A stretch of 64,000 nt of DNA from Lolium rigidum (GCF_022539505.1 NC_061510.1:93078292-93142291); one strand, 5' to 3'. Counted from the first letter of the stretch, positions 11,476-24,630 are shown. Numbers and translations: made by a program. The notes: a model not told the origin generated them from the sequence alone.

Positions 11476-11572
11476 CCTCTAGCATACCCTTATGTAGCCT
11501 TAGATTCAAGCCATGATCTTCTAGCATACCCTTATGTAGCCTTAGATTCAAGCCATGATCCTCTAGCATACA
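11476..11572. repeat. 42-bp tandem repeat, two full units plus partial
   Basis: Units at 11476-11517 and 11518-11559 begin CYTCTAGCATACCCTTATG and differ at about one base. A partial third unit follows. Looser copies of the phrase GATACCCTTATG lie at about 11413 and 11458, so an older array probably extends left. Confidence 0.9.
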
Positions 11573-12186
11573 TCAATGAATAAATAGCTTCAACATATAA
11601 CATACATGGATATAACCGACATAACGAACTATTTCACCATCGCAATGAATAACTTAATTATTACACAAAAATTGACATGGTGACACAATACATCATGGAG
11701 AAGCAATATATTGTACCACATATCATGTTTGCCAAGAAGTTACATTGGAGATATAATGAAGAGGTTGATGTAAATATTGGTAGAGAGGTGCAGCCTGAAG
11801 CGGCGACTACCTCGGGCACCCGCGGCCACAACAGAGAATGGCCCTGGGGTAGAGCCATCGGTTGCCCCTTCTTCCTTGGCCTTCGTGCTAGTGTAGATGA
11901 TAGTGCCCCTATGTTCGTGGCTACCAGAGTGAACAAAAATTTGTGATTATGTTCAACCTGCCAAAAAAGCAGGATTTCCCCTCTTTATATAAATTTGGGA
12001 GTGTAGTCTCCGCTTCCAAGAGCCCTTGGGAACTTCTAGACTTTCCTATGCATTTCCTCTGTCCATATTGTCGAACCTGGTGGAAACCATCATGTATGGA
12101 AAGACTTAAGAGTAATTTCGTCGTCCACTTTAGACTCCCATGGTGTAGTATTTGATCTTCAGTAAATTGATTCCAGATAACACATA
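11573..12186. other. No gene recognised
   Basis: Overlapping opposite-strand ORFs of about 90 codons (11661-11946, 11921-12193) have no motif I recognise and no sign of splicing or conservation. Left unassigned. Confidence 0.35.
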
Positions 12187-12402
12187 CTACCACCGTCCCG
12201 GTTCATAGGGCTTGCCCGCATCACTAGGACATAAATTTGATCATGATAATACAAGATACTATGTTACAAAACATATATCATTAAAAAGCTTAGATGTTCT
12301 ACTTTCTAATGGTATAATTTTTATGTTGTACAATTGATACGATGTTGGGCAAATTAACAACCTAGGGATACACGCAAACCCTATGAATCGGGACGAAGGG
12401 AG
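12187..12402. mobile_element. Stowaway/Mariner-type MITE
   Basis: A 216-bp element with terminal inverted repeats. The left end reads CTACCACCGTCCCGGTTCAT and the right end, on the other strand, reads CTCCCTTCGTCCCGATTCAT. It is flanked by TA on both sides (12185-12186 and 12403-12404), the usual target duplication. It is AT-rich inside and non-coding. Size, TA target and the CTCCCTYCGTCCC start fit Tc1/Mariner-derived MITEs common in grasses. Confidence 0.9.
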
Positions 12403-15400
12403 TACTAGTTCGGATTTTGAACTATAAATATGCAAACAACTAGTATTGAAATGGCCTACAACTTCCTCTTTTGTTTTTTCCCGATTGCCATCAAATTATA
12501 GAAGGTTTTTGCCGATTCCTAAGAACTAGTCATGCAGGAAGAGATTTCGATAAACTCCAAATTTCAGTGTAACGAGGAGCTCTTTCATGATTCGTCTAAT
12601 ATCCTTGAAAATTCCTACACATCAAAGATAAAAAAGAATTTATGCACTTTTACTCCTATTAACATGTAAGTCTCGATAAATCTAATTTAAGTTGTCACAT
12701 ATCAAGGATATTAATATAACTAATCTCATAATGCATATATATCTTTTCGAGGTATCAGATATATCAACAAAATAGCCACAACAAACTTTAACATCAACCA
12801 CCAATGGTAGAAACTCAAGGGTAACATGAGAGGTTCTCCAACCATGACACCTTCAAGAAAGGAGCGACGGGACGACCCCAACCTTGCTGAATCAAACCAT
12901 AGAGGTCGGATCGTAATTTTTTTTTTGCCTGGAGAGAAGTCTGCGCAAAGTTCGGGCAGCGCGTTCAATAAAGGAATATTGCATGAACGCTGTCACAGTC
13001 ATGTTCAACCAATATAGGTCAGACCTACAGGTTTCACCCCTAAAACTCGAGACAAAAAACTCCAAGCGCGCCACAACAACAAAGTCGCAATGTGTTACCA
13101 CCACATGTTGATCCACCATTGCATAAGCGCGCACACATAGGCCTAACATGTCTTAGCCGCGCAACTAGAACCAAGTGCACGCAACATGTCGTTGAGCAAC
13201 ACCTTGGGACACCCGATATCTACACCGATCCCCTAACCCTCGAGGGTCTGCACATTGGACAAGGTCTGAACCCATACATCGAGCAAAGTAGAGTTGTGCC
13301 ATTTGCAGAGGCCGCTGTGGCTATGTCCTGCAATCCAGCCCTACACCATGCGGGAACCTCCAATATAGGCCGAAGCCGATGACCTTGGGCTCTGTAGAGA
13401 CTAGACCTCCTACAGAGACTGGGAAGAAGAGTCACCGTCATTGCCTCCAGCGGCAAGGGGAACCAATAAGGTCCAGCATCTCTGCAAATAAGGGATCAGA
13501 CCTAGTCAGTAGGATATAAAAATTTAAATATAATATTTGTGCTTAGTTGGGGGCAGAGAAGATGAGAGAGAAGGTAAGTCGACTCTCATGCAAGAGCCAG
13601 CTCTAGCACGTGCTCCTAGAGAAAATGACATATCATCTTGCTTATAGACATTAGTTGGCTATACTATTGAACTTGCTCTCATGTCACCGGAACCGTTGTT
13701 GACGCTATGACCAACCGCCGCGCTGCCCCCGTTGTTACAAACACACAACCTCCATCTAGAGAACCCGGGGCCGTTGTCGCAGTGTTGAAGGTCCCTATTC
13801 GGGCCACCACAATCAGCGGTGATAGTCAGCATGTGAAGGACGGAATAGAGGATGGGTCCTGCCTAGTTGCGCCACGGTGATGGCGATTAGGCCCCCGCTA
13901 CATGGTAAATCCCCCCCCCCCCCCCAATATCGACACTTCACTATTGTTCTGTCAGCGGCCTCTAGGGGCAAGAAGGATGTGGAGGGAGGGGGAAGGGGGC
14001 GGCGGCAACCAGGCGTACTCTCGTCGCACCCCCATCTTTCCACTCGATCCCTTCATAACTATAGTTGTCCCTTCCGTACGTGATTTAATAGACACTTGTG
14101 TTTGTGAATTCCGTTAAAAATATCACCATTTAAGGTGTGTGCAAATATCATAGATAATTATGTACGTGTACGACACATTACATTATTTTATGTGGAGTAT
14201 TGCACAATTCACAATGGTCATAGTTATGTATTTACACGATTTATAGGGACACATCTGCACATTAAACTTTCATTGTTTGTGAAAAAAGTCCTCGAGAGAT
14301 GATTTTTTTACTAAATTTTGATAAACAAGATTGTAATTAAGTTATCCTTGTTTTAAAACTTCTTTAGCAACATGTAGGCTTTAATGATTAAACGATTGAC
14401 CGAGGAAATGAAAAGGACAAACGTGAGCTATAGAGCATGCATACCCTCATAGAAACGTCAAGGTACTCTAATGTCATCGCCTCCAAATTCCACACACTTC
14501 CCATCTCTTTTTGAGTCGAACACTCACTAGACGGCTCAAAGGACGTCACCGTGTCAAGCTCACCGCCACTTTCCGCAGTTTCCATTTTTTCGATGAAGAC
14601 ATGAGATATTAATTATTTTTAGATTCTGCAACAATGTATTGCCCTGACGGTATTACAACCAAAAATGAAAAATAACAATAAAAGAAAAGTCCGGCTAGAG
14701 AGATCTATGCCTTGAACTAGCAGTACTAACACCATCATGACAGCATCACAAGTCCAACTTCTCTAAAAGCGACGTCTCCAAGAAGAAAACATCGCACTAG
14801 CGCCATTGTAGCATGATCATAGATCTTAGGCTTCCACCCTGGAGAAAAGTCCTCGCTTCCAAAAACAATATTTTCAACAAAGTCATTGCCGGTCACAACC
14901 AATTAAGACCAAACATTGGATTTTCACCCTGAAAGTAGGACTTCGAACTTCTCATGTGTTGTCGCCCCACTTCCGAAGCCGCTGCTCCAAAACATAAATC
15001 ACCAAGCCAATTCATCATCACCACAAAGAGTCGAATCATCATTGCTAGTCCCTAGATCTCGGCTTCCATGACATTCTCCACCAGCTGACTTTACCATGGG
15101 CGAGAAAGCATGCTCTATGATGGTAACAGCCAGCAGAGCGTCGCAATGCTCCATCTGAAACCAAACGATCAGAAAAACATGGGTACGTACGACTGGATTC
15201 TATCTGATCCAGCGAACTCTAGGCGTGAAGCGCCCGGTAGAGTACACTAGTGGAGCCTTCTGGAACATGACACTCCCACCGGATCAATAAGGACATGCAA
15301 CTGACCGATCTTCATCTTGTCGCGAGAAAAATCTTAGGACCACCTTCATTATTTTCGAGACTAGCAGCCCCCACACCGCCAGTCTATCGGGCCGGCAGTT

Positions 15401-16699
15401 GAGAAAAAAAAACAAGTTACTCGGTTGGCCCAACACTAAGACCTCCAACAAAGGCACTACAGCCAGAGCTGAACCTATTCCTTGCAGCCTTCTCAATTTA
15501 CATGTCCAAATGACCAAGAATGGAATACTTCGACCATACGTACTTACTACTTAGGTTTGAAGGAGCAATGGGTGAAGAGGAATGACAAGACAACAAGAAA
15601 AATTTCATGGGGATCTTGAATCCCTACATCACCAGCTTCGGTAGAAGCAAAGAAGCCGAAGCCATTAGAATCAAGTCCAGTTGTGTACCTACCGTAAATT
15701 AACTTGGCTCATGGGTTTGTAAGTGGCTTAGGACTATGTAAGGAGAGGGTTAGTGGTAGGCCTGTGCCCCTTCCACAGCTCTCCCTAGACTTGGATTTGA
15801 CTACTAGACACAGACAAGTTAATTTGCTCCTCCTCCCAGACTCAAATACCCAAGTTCCTTGTAATTATTTTATGTTTGCATAGATATTAGAGAGTGGATA
15901 TTTCTCGGCGGATTTAGAATTTCACTATCAACATTCATAATTGGGGAAATACTTCATAATTGTCTAGTAATAATATTTTTATGCATTCATATCTACACGT
16001 ATCTCAGTGGCTGCAATGTGCACGGCTGTTACTTCTTATAGCATCTGACTTATAAAAAATTGCAATTCTGAAATCTTAATTACTATTTTAGGCAGATCTT
16101 TTTCTCCCTCAAAAAGGCTCAAGTGACATCCATTTAGAAAAAAGGCTTCATTTAATAATGTCGACAAAATAAATACATAAGCATTGAACTTAAATCTAAT
16201 GAACAGTGCCAGCATGTGGTCGCTCACTCTTTCTTTTCGAGGAACCTCTGGAAGAGGGCATGGAGTAATCTGTGTAGAAAAAAGAATTGATCCAGTCTAT
16301 AAGAAAAATCGCACCAATATGCCATTCATTTTGCCGTGTTTATGAGGAAATGTCAAATTCGACCACTCTTTTAATTGAGTCATGTTCTTTTTTGTTTACG
16401 ACAAATATGGGCCCTATATTTTGTTATTATCCATGTTGGCCCGCGAGAGCCATTGTTGGCAGTCAGCACATCACCAGGACCAGGTAACCGCGGATGCAGC
16501 CAAGGACAACAATTTTGGGTGGCAACATCGAAACGAGGAATGCACAGAAGAGGAGAAGAGTCTGAAGACACAGCAGTATGAGACACTGCCAGTATCATGT
16601 ACTCCCGCGACACGTGACTTCAGAGTAAGACAAAGCCTAGACTCCTACTGTCCTGTAATAGAACGTGCCATGCATCTGTCCACATGCACCGGAAAAACA
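12403..16699. other. Long non-coding stretch, old repeat remnants
   Basis: No supportable gene. 12840-13460 and 14690-15540 have moderate GC and phrase-like structure suggestive of eroded transposon sequence, but I cannot assign a family. A pure C run of 15 bases lies at 13911-13925, a likely slippage or sequencing-error site. 15830-16030 is AT-rich. Confidence 0.4.
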
Positions 16700-17883
16700 C
16701 CCGGCGGCTTCGTCGGAGCGTAGCGCTCGCTGGGTTCATGGGGAGCTAGATCAGATCTCTGCCTAGCTAGGCGCGTAGCTGGAAGCGCACATCATATTGC
16801 AACAATCGGCCGGACGTGACAAATGATGGATATTCGATGCACATGCAGGAGAGCGTGCCGGCGTCTTTGATGGTGCACAACACCAAAAACCGTGGGCTCC
16901 CAGTCTGTGGATGAGCTGAGCGTATGCGCTTACATGCATGGTAACTCGTGTGAGGCTGAGGGCCTGATCGAGAGCCATCTTCCCCTATAAAACAAAGGGT
17001 GAGACTAATCTCCCACAACATATTCATCTTTCTAGAAAACTATGGAGTCAACACGAAGAAATAACGGTTCATAAGGCTATATCGTAATCCCCCACCACCG
17101 TAACCCCGCGTCGCCCTCCCAGGGCGGCTCGGTGGACGCCCCAGATCCGCCGCCACCGGCTCTCCTCCTCCAAGCCCTCCTCTCTGCCACCCGAGGAGGC
17201 CTCCGGGCGAAGCCTGGCTGGCGGACGGTGCGGCGGGCCCCTTTTCTTCCTCGTAGTGGTGCTATCGGTGGGGGAGGCCCGGCCTCCTGCTGTGATGTGG
17301 CGGCTGGCGGCGTCCTCGCTCGGGTCTTGAGGCCCCGGCCTCCTGTAGTGAGGGCTTGAGCCTCAACGGCGGGACTCCTCCCGTAGGCTGGAGCTGCGGC
17401 GACGCCAGGAGGTGTAGGCTCTGCCCTGCGGCTCGGCTCCGACGAGATGGGGCGGGGTGGCCCCCCCAAGCTCTGGCAACGAGAACTGCTTCCCGGATGT
17501 GCTCTGCAGTTCGCATTTCGACCTGTGGTGCTCGCCAGATCTCACAGGATCTGGCACATCGGCTTCATCGGCGGCGGTGTTTTTGGTGGCCCTGCTCTGC
17601 GATGGCGTGGTCGTGGCAGCAGGTGTGGGCGTGCCAGTGGAGATGCAGGCCGGCTTTCGCCGGTTGCGCGGGGATGATGGCCTCGAGGCTCCGGACGAAA
17701 TTCTGCTTGGCTTTGGCTAGCCGGCGGTGACTGCGCTCGCGGGCGTCGTTCTCCTCGTTGGAGGCACCGTCGTGGAGTTTTCTTGATCTCCATGCTCGCA
17801 TCAGGCTCTTCAGGTGAAAGCTTTGACCTAGTTGGGTCGGGCGACGGGCGTCGTCTCACGTCGCTTACCTCCTTTGGGGCGTC
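16700..17883. other. GC-rich block beside element A, unassigned
   Basis: 16985-16991 has a TATAAAA-like box followed at 17042 by ATG and only ten codons before a stop, so it could be the cut-off front of a gene or transposon. From 17077 the sequence becomes CpG-rich, with overlapping ORFs in nearly all frames (for example 17077-17469 minus, Pro/Arg/Ala-rich). These reflect composition more than coding. The block ends where the LTR of element A begins at 17884. A LINE or captured-gene origin is possible but unproven. Confidence 0.35.
17879..17883. repeat. Predicted target duplication of element A (GCGTC)
   Basis: The five bases just outside the TG...CA end of element A. The matching copy should lie beyond the right edge of the window because element C interrupts A's other LTR. 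Confidence 0.5.
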
Positions 17884-19816
17884 TGATGGCGTGCAATTGT
17901 ACACCGTTGGGGAACCCCAAGAGGAAGGTGTGATGAGCACAGCAACAAGTTTTGCCTCAGTAAAAAACCAAGGTTTAATCGACCAATAGGAGAACATCGT
18001 GACTTCTGAAGGTGTTGCTAACTGACTATTGGCAGGACGCACTACCGGCATCAACAACAACGTGGAACCTGCACATAACACAACCAAAATACTTTGCCCC
18101 AACTTACAGTGAGGTTGTCAATCTAACCGGTTTCGCTGAACACAAAGGATGAAATGTATTGAGTGGAAGGAGATGTTTGCAGTAATTAAAGAGAACAGAG
18201 CTTAAAGTAAGTAAACAGAGCAGGATTGCAATGGTTGAATTTATCAGTGTAAAGGAAAGGACCAGGGTCCACAGCGACAAGGTATCGACTTGTCAATGCC
18301 TACAGATTGTAGACTAGGGTTTTCAGAGAAGTAGAGAGCAAGTAGATCTCGAGGGTTCAGCCGGAAAAGTACTCGACTGCTAGAAAACTAGGGTTATGTT
18401 GACAATGAAATCGATCCTCTCTTTCTCCTTCGACTCCCCCTTATATAGGAGGCGGAGCCGAAGGTTTCGTGATGTACAAGTTACAAAGACTGGGAGACTC
18501 TTTCAGTTCGTCCCGTAATAGTTACAAGTCATTATTCCTAACACAACTCTATCTTTCCAAACTATCTTTTAACTGGGCTTCCGGACTTCACAAACTTCGG
18601 GTCGTGGGCCTTCAATAAACCCCGGATACCATCTTTGGTAGGCCCATTGGGGATGCCTATGTCACACAGTACACTAGAGGTGTCTCTCCATAAAGATAAA
18701 TAACATGTTGGGTGCATAAATTACAGCTGGGCAATTGATAGAATATCGACCATACATGACAAGATGATTACTATGAGATTCGTTTGGGTATTACAACATA
18801 ATAATACATAGACCGTAATCCAACCGCGTCTATGACTAATAATCCACCTTCCGGTTATCGTCCGAACCCCTTCCAGTATTAAGTTGCAAGCAACACATTA
18901 TCGCATTAAGCAATGTGTGTAAAGTAAATAATAGAATTACCATTAGACAAAAGATTGTTGTTTTCTCCCTAGTAGCAACAACACATCTACAATCTTAGAA
19001 GTTATTGTCACTCTTCCAGAAAACTAGAGGCATGAACCTACTATCGAGCATAAATACCCCCTCTTGGAGTCACAAGCATCTACTTGGCCAGAGTATATAC
19101 TAGCAACAGAGAGCATGCAAGATCACAAAACATATGACATGAATATATAATCAACCTCAACATAGTATACAATATTCATTGGATCCCAGCAAACACAACA
19201 GGTAGCATTACATAAGGATGATCTTGATCATGTAGGGCAGGTCACAAGATCTAAACATGAGGCACAAATTGGATAAGACAACCACCTAGCTACTGCTATG
19301 GACCCATAGTCCAGGGATGAACTACTCACACATCACTTCGGAAGTGGGCATGGCGATGTAGATGCCTTTGGCGATGATTTCCCCCTTCGGCAGGGTGCCG
19401 GGAAGAGCTTTAGAACCCTCCCGAGATGGGTTCTGCAATGGCGGCCGCGACGGAACTTTTCGTGGATGGAGGCTCGGGTGTTCAGAGTTTTCCAGAGATC
19501 GTGATTAAATAGGTGGAGGGGCGATGTCGGTGGAGGCCAGGGGGCCCTGCTGCCTTTCTTCGACTCCCCTCTGGACTATGTATTTGTTACGGAAAAATAT
19601 TGACTTCGGCTTTTGTTTCTTCCAATTCCAAGAATATTTCATGTACAACTTTCTGAAATACAAAATAGCAGAAAACAGGGAACTGACACTGTGACATCTT
19701 GTTAATAGGTTAGTGCCGGAAAATATATAAGCAACGAAGTATGAGCAAAACATATATGAATTGGTGTAAGACAAGCATGGAGCATCAAAAAATATAGATA
19801 CGTTTGAGACATATCA
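17884..19816 (-). repeat. 3' LTR of element A (contains a solo LTR)
   Basis: On the minus strand the LTR starts TGATATGTCTCAAACGTATC at 19816 and ends CACGCCATCA at 17884, a TG...CA LTR. The polypurine-type tract AAGCTTGGGGATGC lies directly upstream (19817-19832). Without the 390-bp solo LTR and its 5-bp duplication, the LTR is about 1.5 kb. Confidence 0.9.
18275..18664 (-). mobile_element. Solo LTR of the Tat-type family of D and E, TSD CACAG
   Basis: A 390-bp LTR lies inside A's 3' LTR. Its minus-strand start TGACATAGGCATCCCC and the TATATAAG-type box (18440-18447) match the LTRs of D and E. Perfect 5-bp target duplications CACAG flank it at 18270-18274 and 18665-18669. The undisturbed target can be seen in the related LTR of G (GGTCCACAGCTCACTAGAGG). 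A solo LTR with intact duplication shows that a full element inserted here and was lost by recombination between its two LTRs. Confidence 0.95.
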
Positions 19817-21757
19817 AGCATCCCCAAGCTTAACTCCTGCTCGTCCTCGAATAGGTAAGTGATAAAAAAAATATTTTTTGAGGTGACATGAAGCCAACAC
19901 AATCTTGATCAAGTTATTGTAAAAGCATTGTGAGCTGGGATCAAAGTACTCTAAACATAGGCATGATAGATATAATTCTAACAATAGAACTTCGCAACTA
20001 TGTTATAACATGAGAAATAACTCAAACAACGGATCATTAATAATAGTGCATTGAAAGCAACTGTTTGTTTATGAGCATAGAGTAAACATAGAAAAGTGGT
20101 ACTCAACATGTCCTTTATGAAGTAGCAAAACATAAATGCTAGGACACCTTTAAAGTTCAAAGGGTGACTAGATACAAATAATTTAAGAACAAGCAATAGT
20201 CATAATCATGAATCAATCAATAATAATTTTGGGACTGCACACATTGCACTAAGAATGACAACTATGCTCTCTTAATTGGTGCATAAAGTAGAAGATGAAG
20301 ACTCAACATAATAGTAAAAGAGAGACTTTGTAGAGTAAGCAAGATTAACAAGTATTATAAACCTTCCAAAAAGTATGGTACTCATTAGATTTGAGCTCTC
20401 ATTGCCCCTATCATAAGCATCTTGAATGGTTAAAGTTAATGTAAGTCAAATATGAGCTATATGCTTGACAAATCACAAGTTGAAAATTTCATGCCCCTTG
20501 AATATGAGTACCTAAATCTCATGCTACTCAACTTAGGTCCCAAATAAGTTCTTGTAATTGTAAGTATACGTGTATCATTGAGAACCGCCAACGGGGTACC
20601 TCCTGCCCGATGATATGGAAGCATCCCCACACCAAAATGACAAGGCAAACAGATAATGAACATCTCAACAATCTATTTATTTACTATGGGTATAGCTTTT
20701 TATTGAAAATGCTTCATAGAATGCTCACTATGGTTCGCTGTAAATTTCCACCATGAATGATGCAAGGCTTAGATTAGCGGCACAGGCGTTTCCCTAACTC
20801 ATATACAAACTTCATGGTCTTACAAGTTTCCATTTTATTTCGCACCGCTAGGCATCCATAAACAAAAGAACATGACATCAACTAAATATGAATAAGTGCA
20901 ATCTTGAAAGCGTTCCCCATGAAAGCATGGTTATGCTAACTCCCAACTTGCAGATTTCAAACATATAAACGTCATAAGATAGTCACAATGATCAAGTTTA
21001 TTAAGTGTAAGAAAATAAATGTGTCATCAAGTTCGTGAGAGCTTTACTGACTAATTTTCTCATGCCAAAATTTAAATTAAAAGATTAATAAAAACATGAT
21101 GAATATACTTGGAATAGCAATAATGCTATTATGTAGATATGGTGGACACAATTGGCAAACTTTGGTTTATGGTGGTTGGATGCACGAGTAAAGTTCATAC
21201 TTAGTACATGTGAAGGCTAGCAAAAGACTGGGAGCGACCAACTAAGAGAGAAGTAATTGCCATAATCATGCATAGCGACAAAATATTATCAATCAAAGCA
21301 TAAAGTGACATTACAAGTCAAAAACTAAATGATCATAGAGGCTTTAGTTGATTGGTTATAGTCAAAATATGGTGAAAACATGTGCCAAGTCAACCCAATA
21401 AAGCATCAAAGGAGAATACCACAATATTATACTTTTATGATAGAAACAACACATGATTCTTTCAATGGCACATTATTTGCACTCTCAGCTATTTGAGACA
21501 AGTCATGCTACAATAATAAATACTAAGCATATGATAAGAATAACATCCAACATGACATGCCAAAGTCTATGCCACAGTCTAGACAAGCTTCCTTTTGCAT
21601 CACTATAGTCATGAAATATTTTACTCGTCTCCAACACCAATCAACTTATTTGAAATAACTCTTAGAGATGAAATATAATATGGACCAGAGAGATAATCAT
21701 ACATAAATAAATAATAGTAAAGAGCTCTGAACATAATTCAAGTGAAAGAACAAGAGC
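19817..21757 (-). other. Element A internal non-coding region, 3' part
   Basis: AT-rich, with no ORF of note. It starts with the polypurine-type tract next to the 3' LTR and ends at the AGAGC target site where B inserted. Related non-coding sequence occurs at 39820-40469 (F) and 48130-50000 (G). Confidence 0.75.
21753..21757. repeat. Target site duplication of B, left copy (AGAGC)
   Basis: AGAGC directly precedes B's 5' LTR and recurs at 57054-57058 directly after B's 3' LTR. Confidence 0.95.
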
Positions 21758-22301
21758 TGACGTGGGCATTACCTTTCGGGTAACTGTTATTGCCCTATCT
21801 TATACGGTCCAACTAGGGGCCCATGAAGACACTCGATGGCAAGGTGGACTACTGCGTCGGTGCCGAAGAAGATTCCTTGAAGAACAAGACGAAGAGATGA
21901 AGAATACAAGGAAAGTCTAGAACTAGGGCCCTTTGTAACCTAGTCGTACCCGGACAGATCTCTCGAGACCTGGCTCACTATATAAGGGCCAGGAGAGGGG
22001 CTGCCAAGGACACACGCGCAATCTTAGCAATCTTAGCCACCATAAGTCTAGATCTAGGTCCCTGCAGAACTTAGCCTCTCGACGAGATCACAGCCGAAAC
22101 CTTCGGCACCCTATTGTAACCCAATATTTTTATAATCAAGATCAGACAGGCAGGACGTAAGGGTTTTACCTCATCGAGGGCCCCGAACCTGGGTAAATCG
22201 CTTCCCCCGCTTGTTTGATAACCGATGTCTCATGTCAGCCTACAGGATTCCATCTACCCTAAGCCCCAAACGGAGGGCATTGCCGAGGAGTACCCTCGAC
22301 A
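21758..22301 (+). repeat. 5' LTR of B
   Basis: Starts TGACGTGGGCATTACC and ends GTACCCTCGACA. TATATAAG at 21979-21986 is the likely promoter box. The same length as the 3' LTR at 56510-57053. Confidence 0.95.
21979..21986 (+). promoter_or_regulatory. TATA box in B 5' LTR
   Basis: TATATAAG followed by GGCCAGG, with the same box in the 3' LTR at 56731-56738. Transcription should start some 30 bases downstream. Confidence 0.7.
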
Positions 22302-22302
22302 A

Positions 22303-22319
22303 TTGGCGCCATCTGTGGG
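22303..22319 (+). other. Primer-binding site of B
   Basis: TTGGCGCCATCTGTGGG starts two bases after the LTR end. Its TTGGCGCC start resembles tRNA 3' ends used by many plant gypsy elements; D has nearly the same site. Confidence 0.8.
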
Positions 22320-22359
22320 AAACCTGTTGGCACAAGATTCGTCATCAGAAGATCCAGCC

Positions 22360-24222
22360 ATGTCTTCGGCAGCTTCGTCAACGCCGCTGGCATCACCAAA
22401 TTCGGGGAGTCCGATCCGATTCGGTTCCTACGAGTTCACCCCACATAGTGACTCTTCCCGTTCAACTTTCTCGGCCCTGCAAGGAAACATGGTCATGACG
22501 TTCGGGAGCGTCCACTGTAACATCAACGCGGAGGGAGTTCTTCGACTACTGGAGCCGTTCGTCCCCAGATCAGCAAGGAAACCGCCCCCACCGGCCGCAG
22601 GATCGATCATGTCATCGTCAATTGATCTTTCGGCTGGCCTGACAGACTCGACGAGTTCATCTCCACCGTCGACCCCTCGGTCGGTGTCTTCGATGTCGGT
22701 TGGATCCGATAACCATGTATCATCGGATATGACCTCGTACTACTGTCTGAACTACGACACCAGGCACGGGTTGGGATCGAGTGACACACCATTCATCTGC
22801 AGCGCCAGGTATTCGTCTGAAGAGGACAGTGTCGACAGCGTTGTCAGGGCTACCACCTGGAAAACAGCGCATCATCAAGTCTATGCTGCCAATAACGCAG
22901 GAAACACGGGGAACGGAGGAGGAGGATATCACACCCCTCGCTCCAGCAGACGATATAACTTTGAAAATAGCGCCAGTAACAACAACAGCGATTACACCAT
23001 CGCGGAGGAAGAATGGGCAGCGGCCCGGGCAGGCCGTACTTAATAACACACCGCTTCCCGCCGGAACTTCGGTTGGAACTCTCATTGCCTATCGCTCTAT
23101 CTTGGAGAAAAATTGGGAGCGATTGTCGAACGAACATGCCACCCTCGAAAGACGTCTGTTAGCAGCAGATCAATCTAGCGAACGACGGAGGGGCTCACGA
23201 GGAAGCGCGTCCCGAAGCATCCAAGGCGCAGGAAAGCATCGATCAAGGCTATCCCGATTTTCGGAGGACGATGCTAGAGAAATAACGTCAAACCTATCCA
23301 AATCCTTCATGACTACGGACACTGCGGGTATGTTAAGGCCAAAAACCGTTGAGGGAGCAACCGCCAACCTCGCAGCATACCTCATCAACCAATGACCCGA
23401 AGGTTCTATGGCTCAAGCTCATCGGGCGCTCTGGAAAGCCTTGCAATCCTAGGAGACAGTCTGGTCCCACGAAAGGAAAAATCCGCGCTGCAAGCCAGCG
23501 GCTCGAAGCATCGTTCAAGGGACGCTCGAGACGAAATCACCCAGAGTAGAATCGACAAAGCCAGGCGATGGCGAGCCGCGAGGGAGGAGTACGATAGTGA
23601 CGCCTCAGAAGAAAGCCAGGAGTACGATGGCGAGATGAGGGGAGCTGATTGTTTAAGTTACAAGATCCGCGAGACAATGCCGCCCAAAAGGTTCAAACCT
23701 ACTCCTAATGATGCCGCTAAATATGACGGACAGCAGGAGCCGAGGTCTTGGATAGATGATTACTTGCAGACTGTGATCCTACACAAAGGAAATCAGATAG
23801 CAGCAATGCAGCGCTTGCAACTTTACCTGAAGGATTCAACACGGGCCTGGTTGAGAGGCCTGCCGAAGGGTTCAAGTCTTGGGATGATCTGGTAGACGCT
23901 TTCGTCACAAACTTTCAAGCAACATACAAGAGGCCTGTTGGGATCGATCAATTACGGAATTGCCAGCAGAAGCCGAAGGAGTCGATGCGTGCGTACATTG
24001 GGAGGTTCACTAAACTCCTGAACGTTGTCGAAGATGTTTCCGTCGACAGAACAATCGATGCCTTTAGCGATGGCATTCGACGTGAAACCTACATAGAGGA
24101 TCTTGGGCGCAAGAAGCCGAAGACCATAACCAAGTTAATGGAAATTGCCAACAGCTGGGCCGATGGCGAAGACAACGTGCAAAGGCCTCGACCACGCAGT
24201 GACGACGAAGATGATGATCAGC
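22360..24222 (+). pseudogene. gag of element B (frameshifted, interrupted by D)
   Basis: Gag forms the virus-like particle of the retrotransposon. The start at 22360 (MSSAASSTPLASPNSGS) is the first ATG after the primer-binding site in the long frame. The N-terminal half is Ser/Pro-rich and of low complexity. Frame changes occur near 23040 and 23395 and again near 23885. The conserved gag core lies at about 23690-24190 (AAKYDGQQEPRSWIDDYLQT, then LRNCQQKPKESMRAYIGRFT and KPKTITKLMEIANSWADGED). The frame ends in DDEDDDQ where D is inserted at 24223. The rest of gag with its zinc knuckle is not found to the right of D. Confidence 0.8.
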
Positions 24223-24610
24223 TGACATAGGCATTCCCAATGGGCCTGCCGAAGATGGTACCCGGGGTTTACCGAAGGCCCATGAGTCGAAGAATATGAA
24301 GTTGAGAGGCCCAAGTTATGTTAAGGAAAGTTAGAGTTGTATTAGGAAATATAGACTTGTAATTTTACGGGACGGGTTAGAAACCCTCCCGGACTCTGTA
24401 AACTTGTGTATTACGAATCCCTCGGCTCCGCCTCCTATATAAGGGGGAGTCGAGGGACAAAGAGAGGATCGATTCATTGTACCACGCAACCCTAGTTTTT
24501 ATAATCGTCGAGTACTTTTCGGCTGAAACCTTCGAGATCTACTTGCCCTCTACTTCTGACCAAAACCCTAGTCTACAATACGTAGGCATTGATAAGTTAA
24601 TCCCTTGTCA
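24223..24610 (+). repeat. 5' LTR of D
   Basis: Starts TGACATAGGCATTCCC and ends CCCTTGTCA. TATATAAG at 24436-24443 is the promoter box. The same family as the solo LTR at 18275-18664 and the LTR of E at 40470-40858. Confidence 0.95.
24436..24443 (+). promoter_or_regulatory. TATA box in D 5' LTR
   Basis: TATATAAG followed by GGGGAGTCGAGG. It is conserved in all four LTRs of this family in the window (18440-18447 and 40634-40641 on the minus strand, 36985-36992 plus). Confidence 0.7.
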
Positions 24611-24611
24611 A

Positions 24612-24630
24612 TTGGCGCCGTCTGTGGGAA
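24612..24630 (+). other. Primer-binding site of D
   Basis: TTGGCGCCGTCTGTGGGAA begins right after the 5' LTR, nearly the same as in B. Confidence 0.85.

Noticed and set aside
17077..17801. Overlapping ORFs of 75-130 codons in a GC-rich block
   Set aside because: Nearly every frame is open, as expected from high GC; no conserved motif and no splice pattern.
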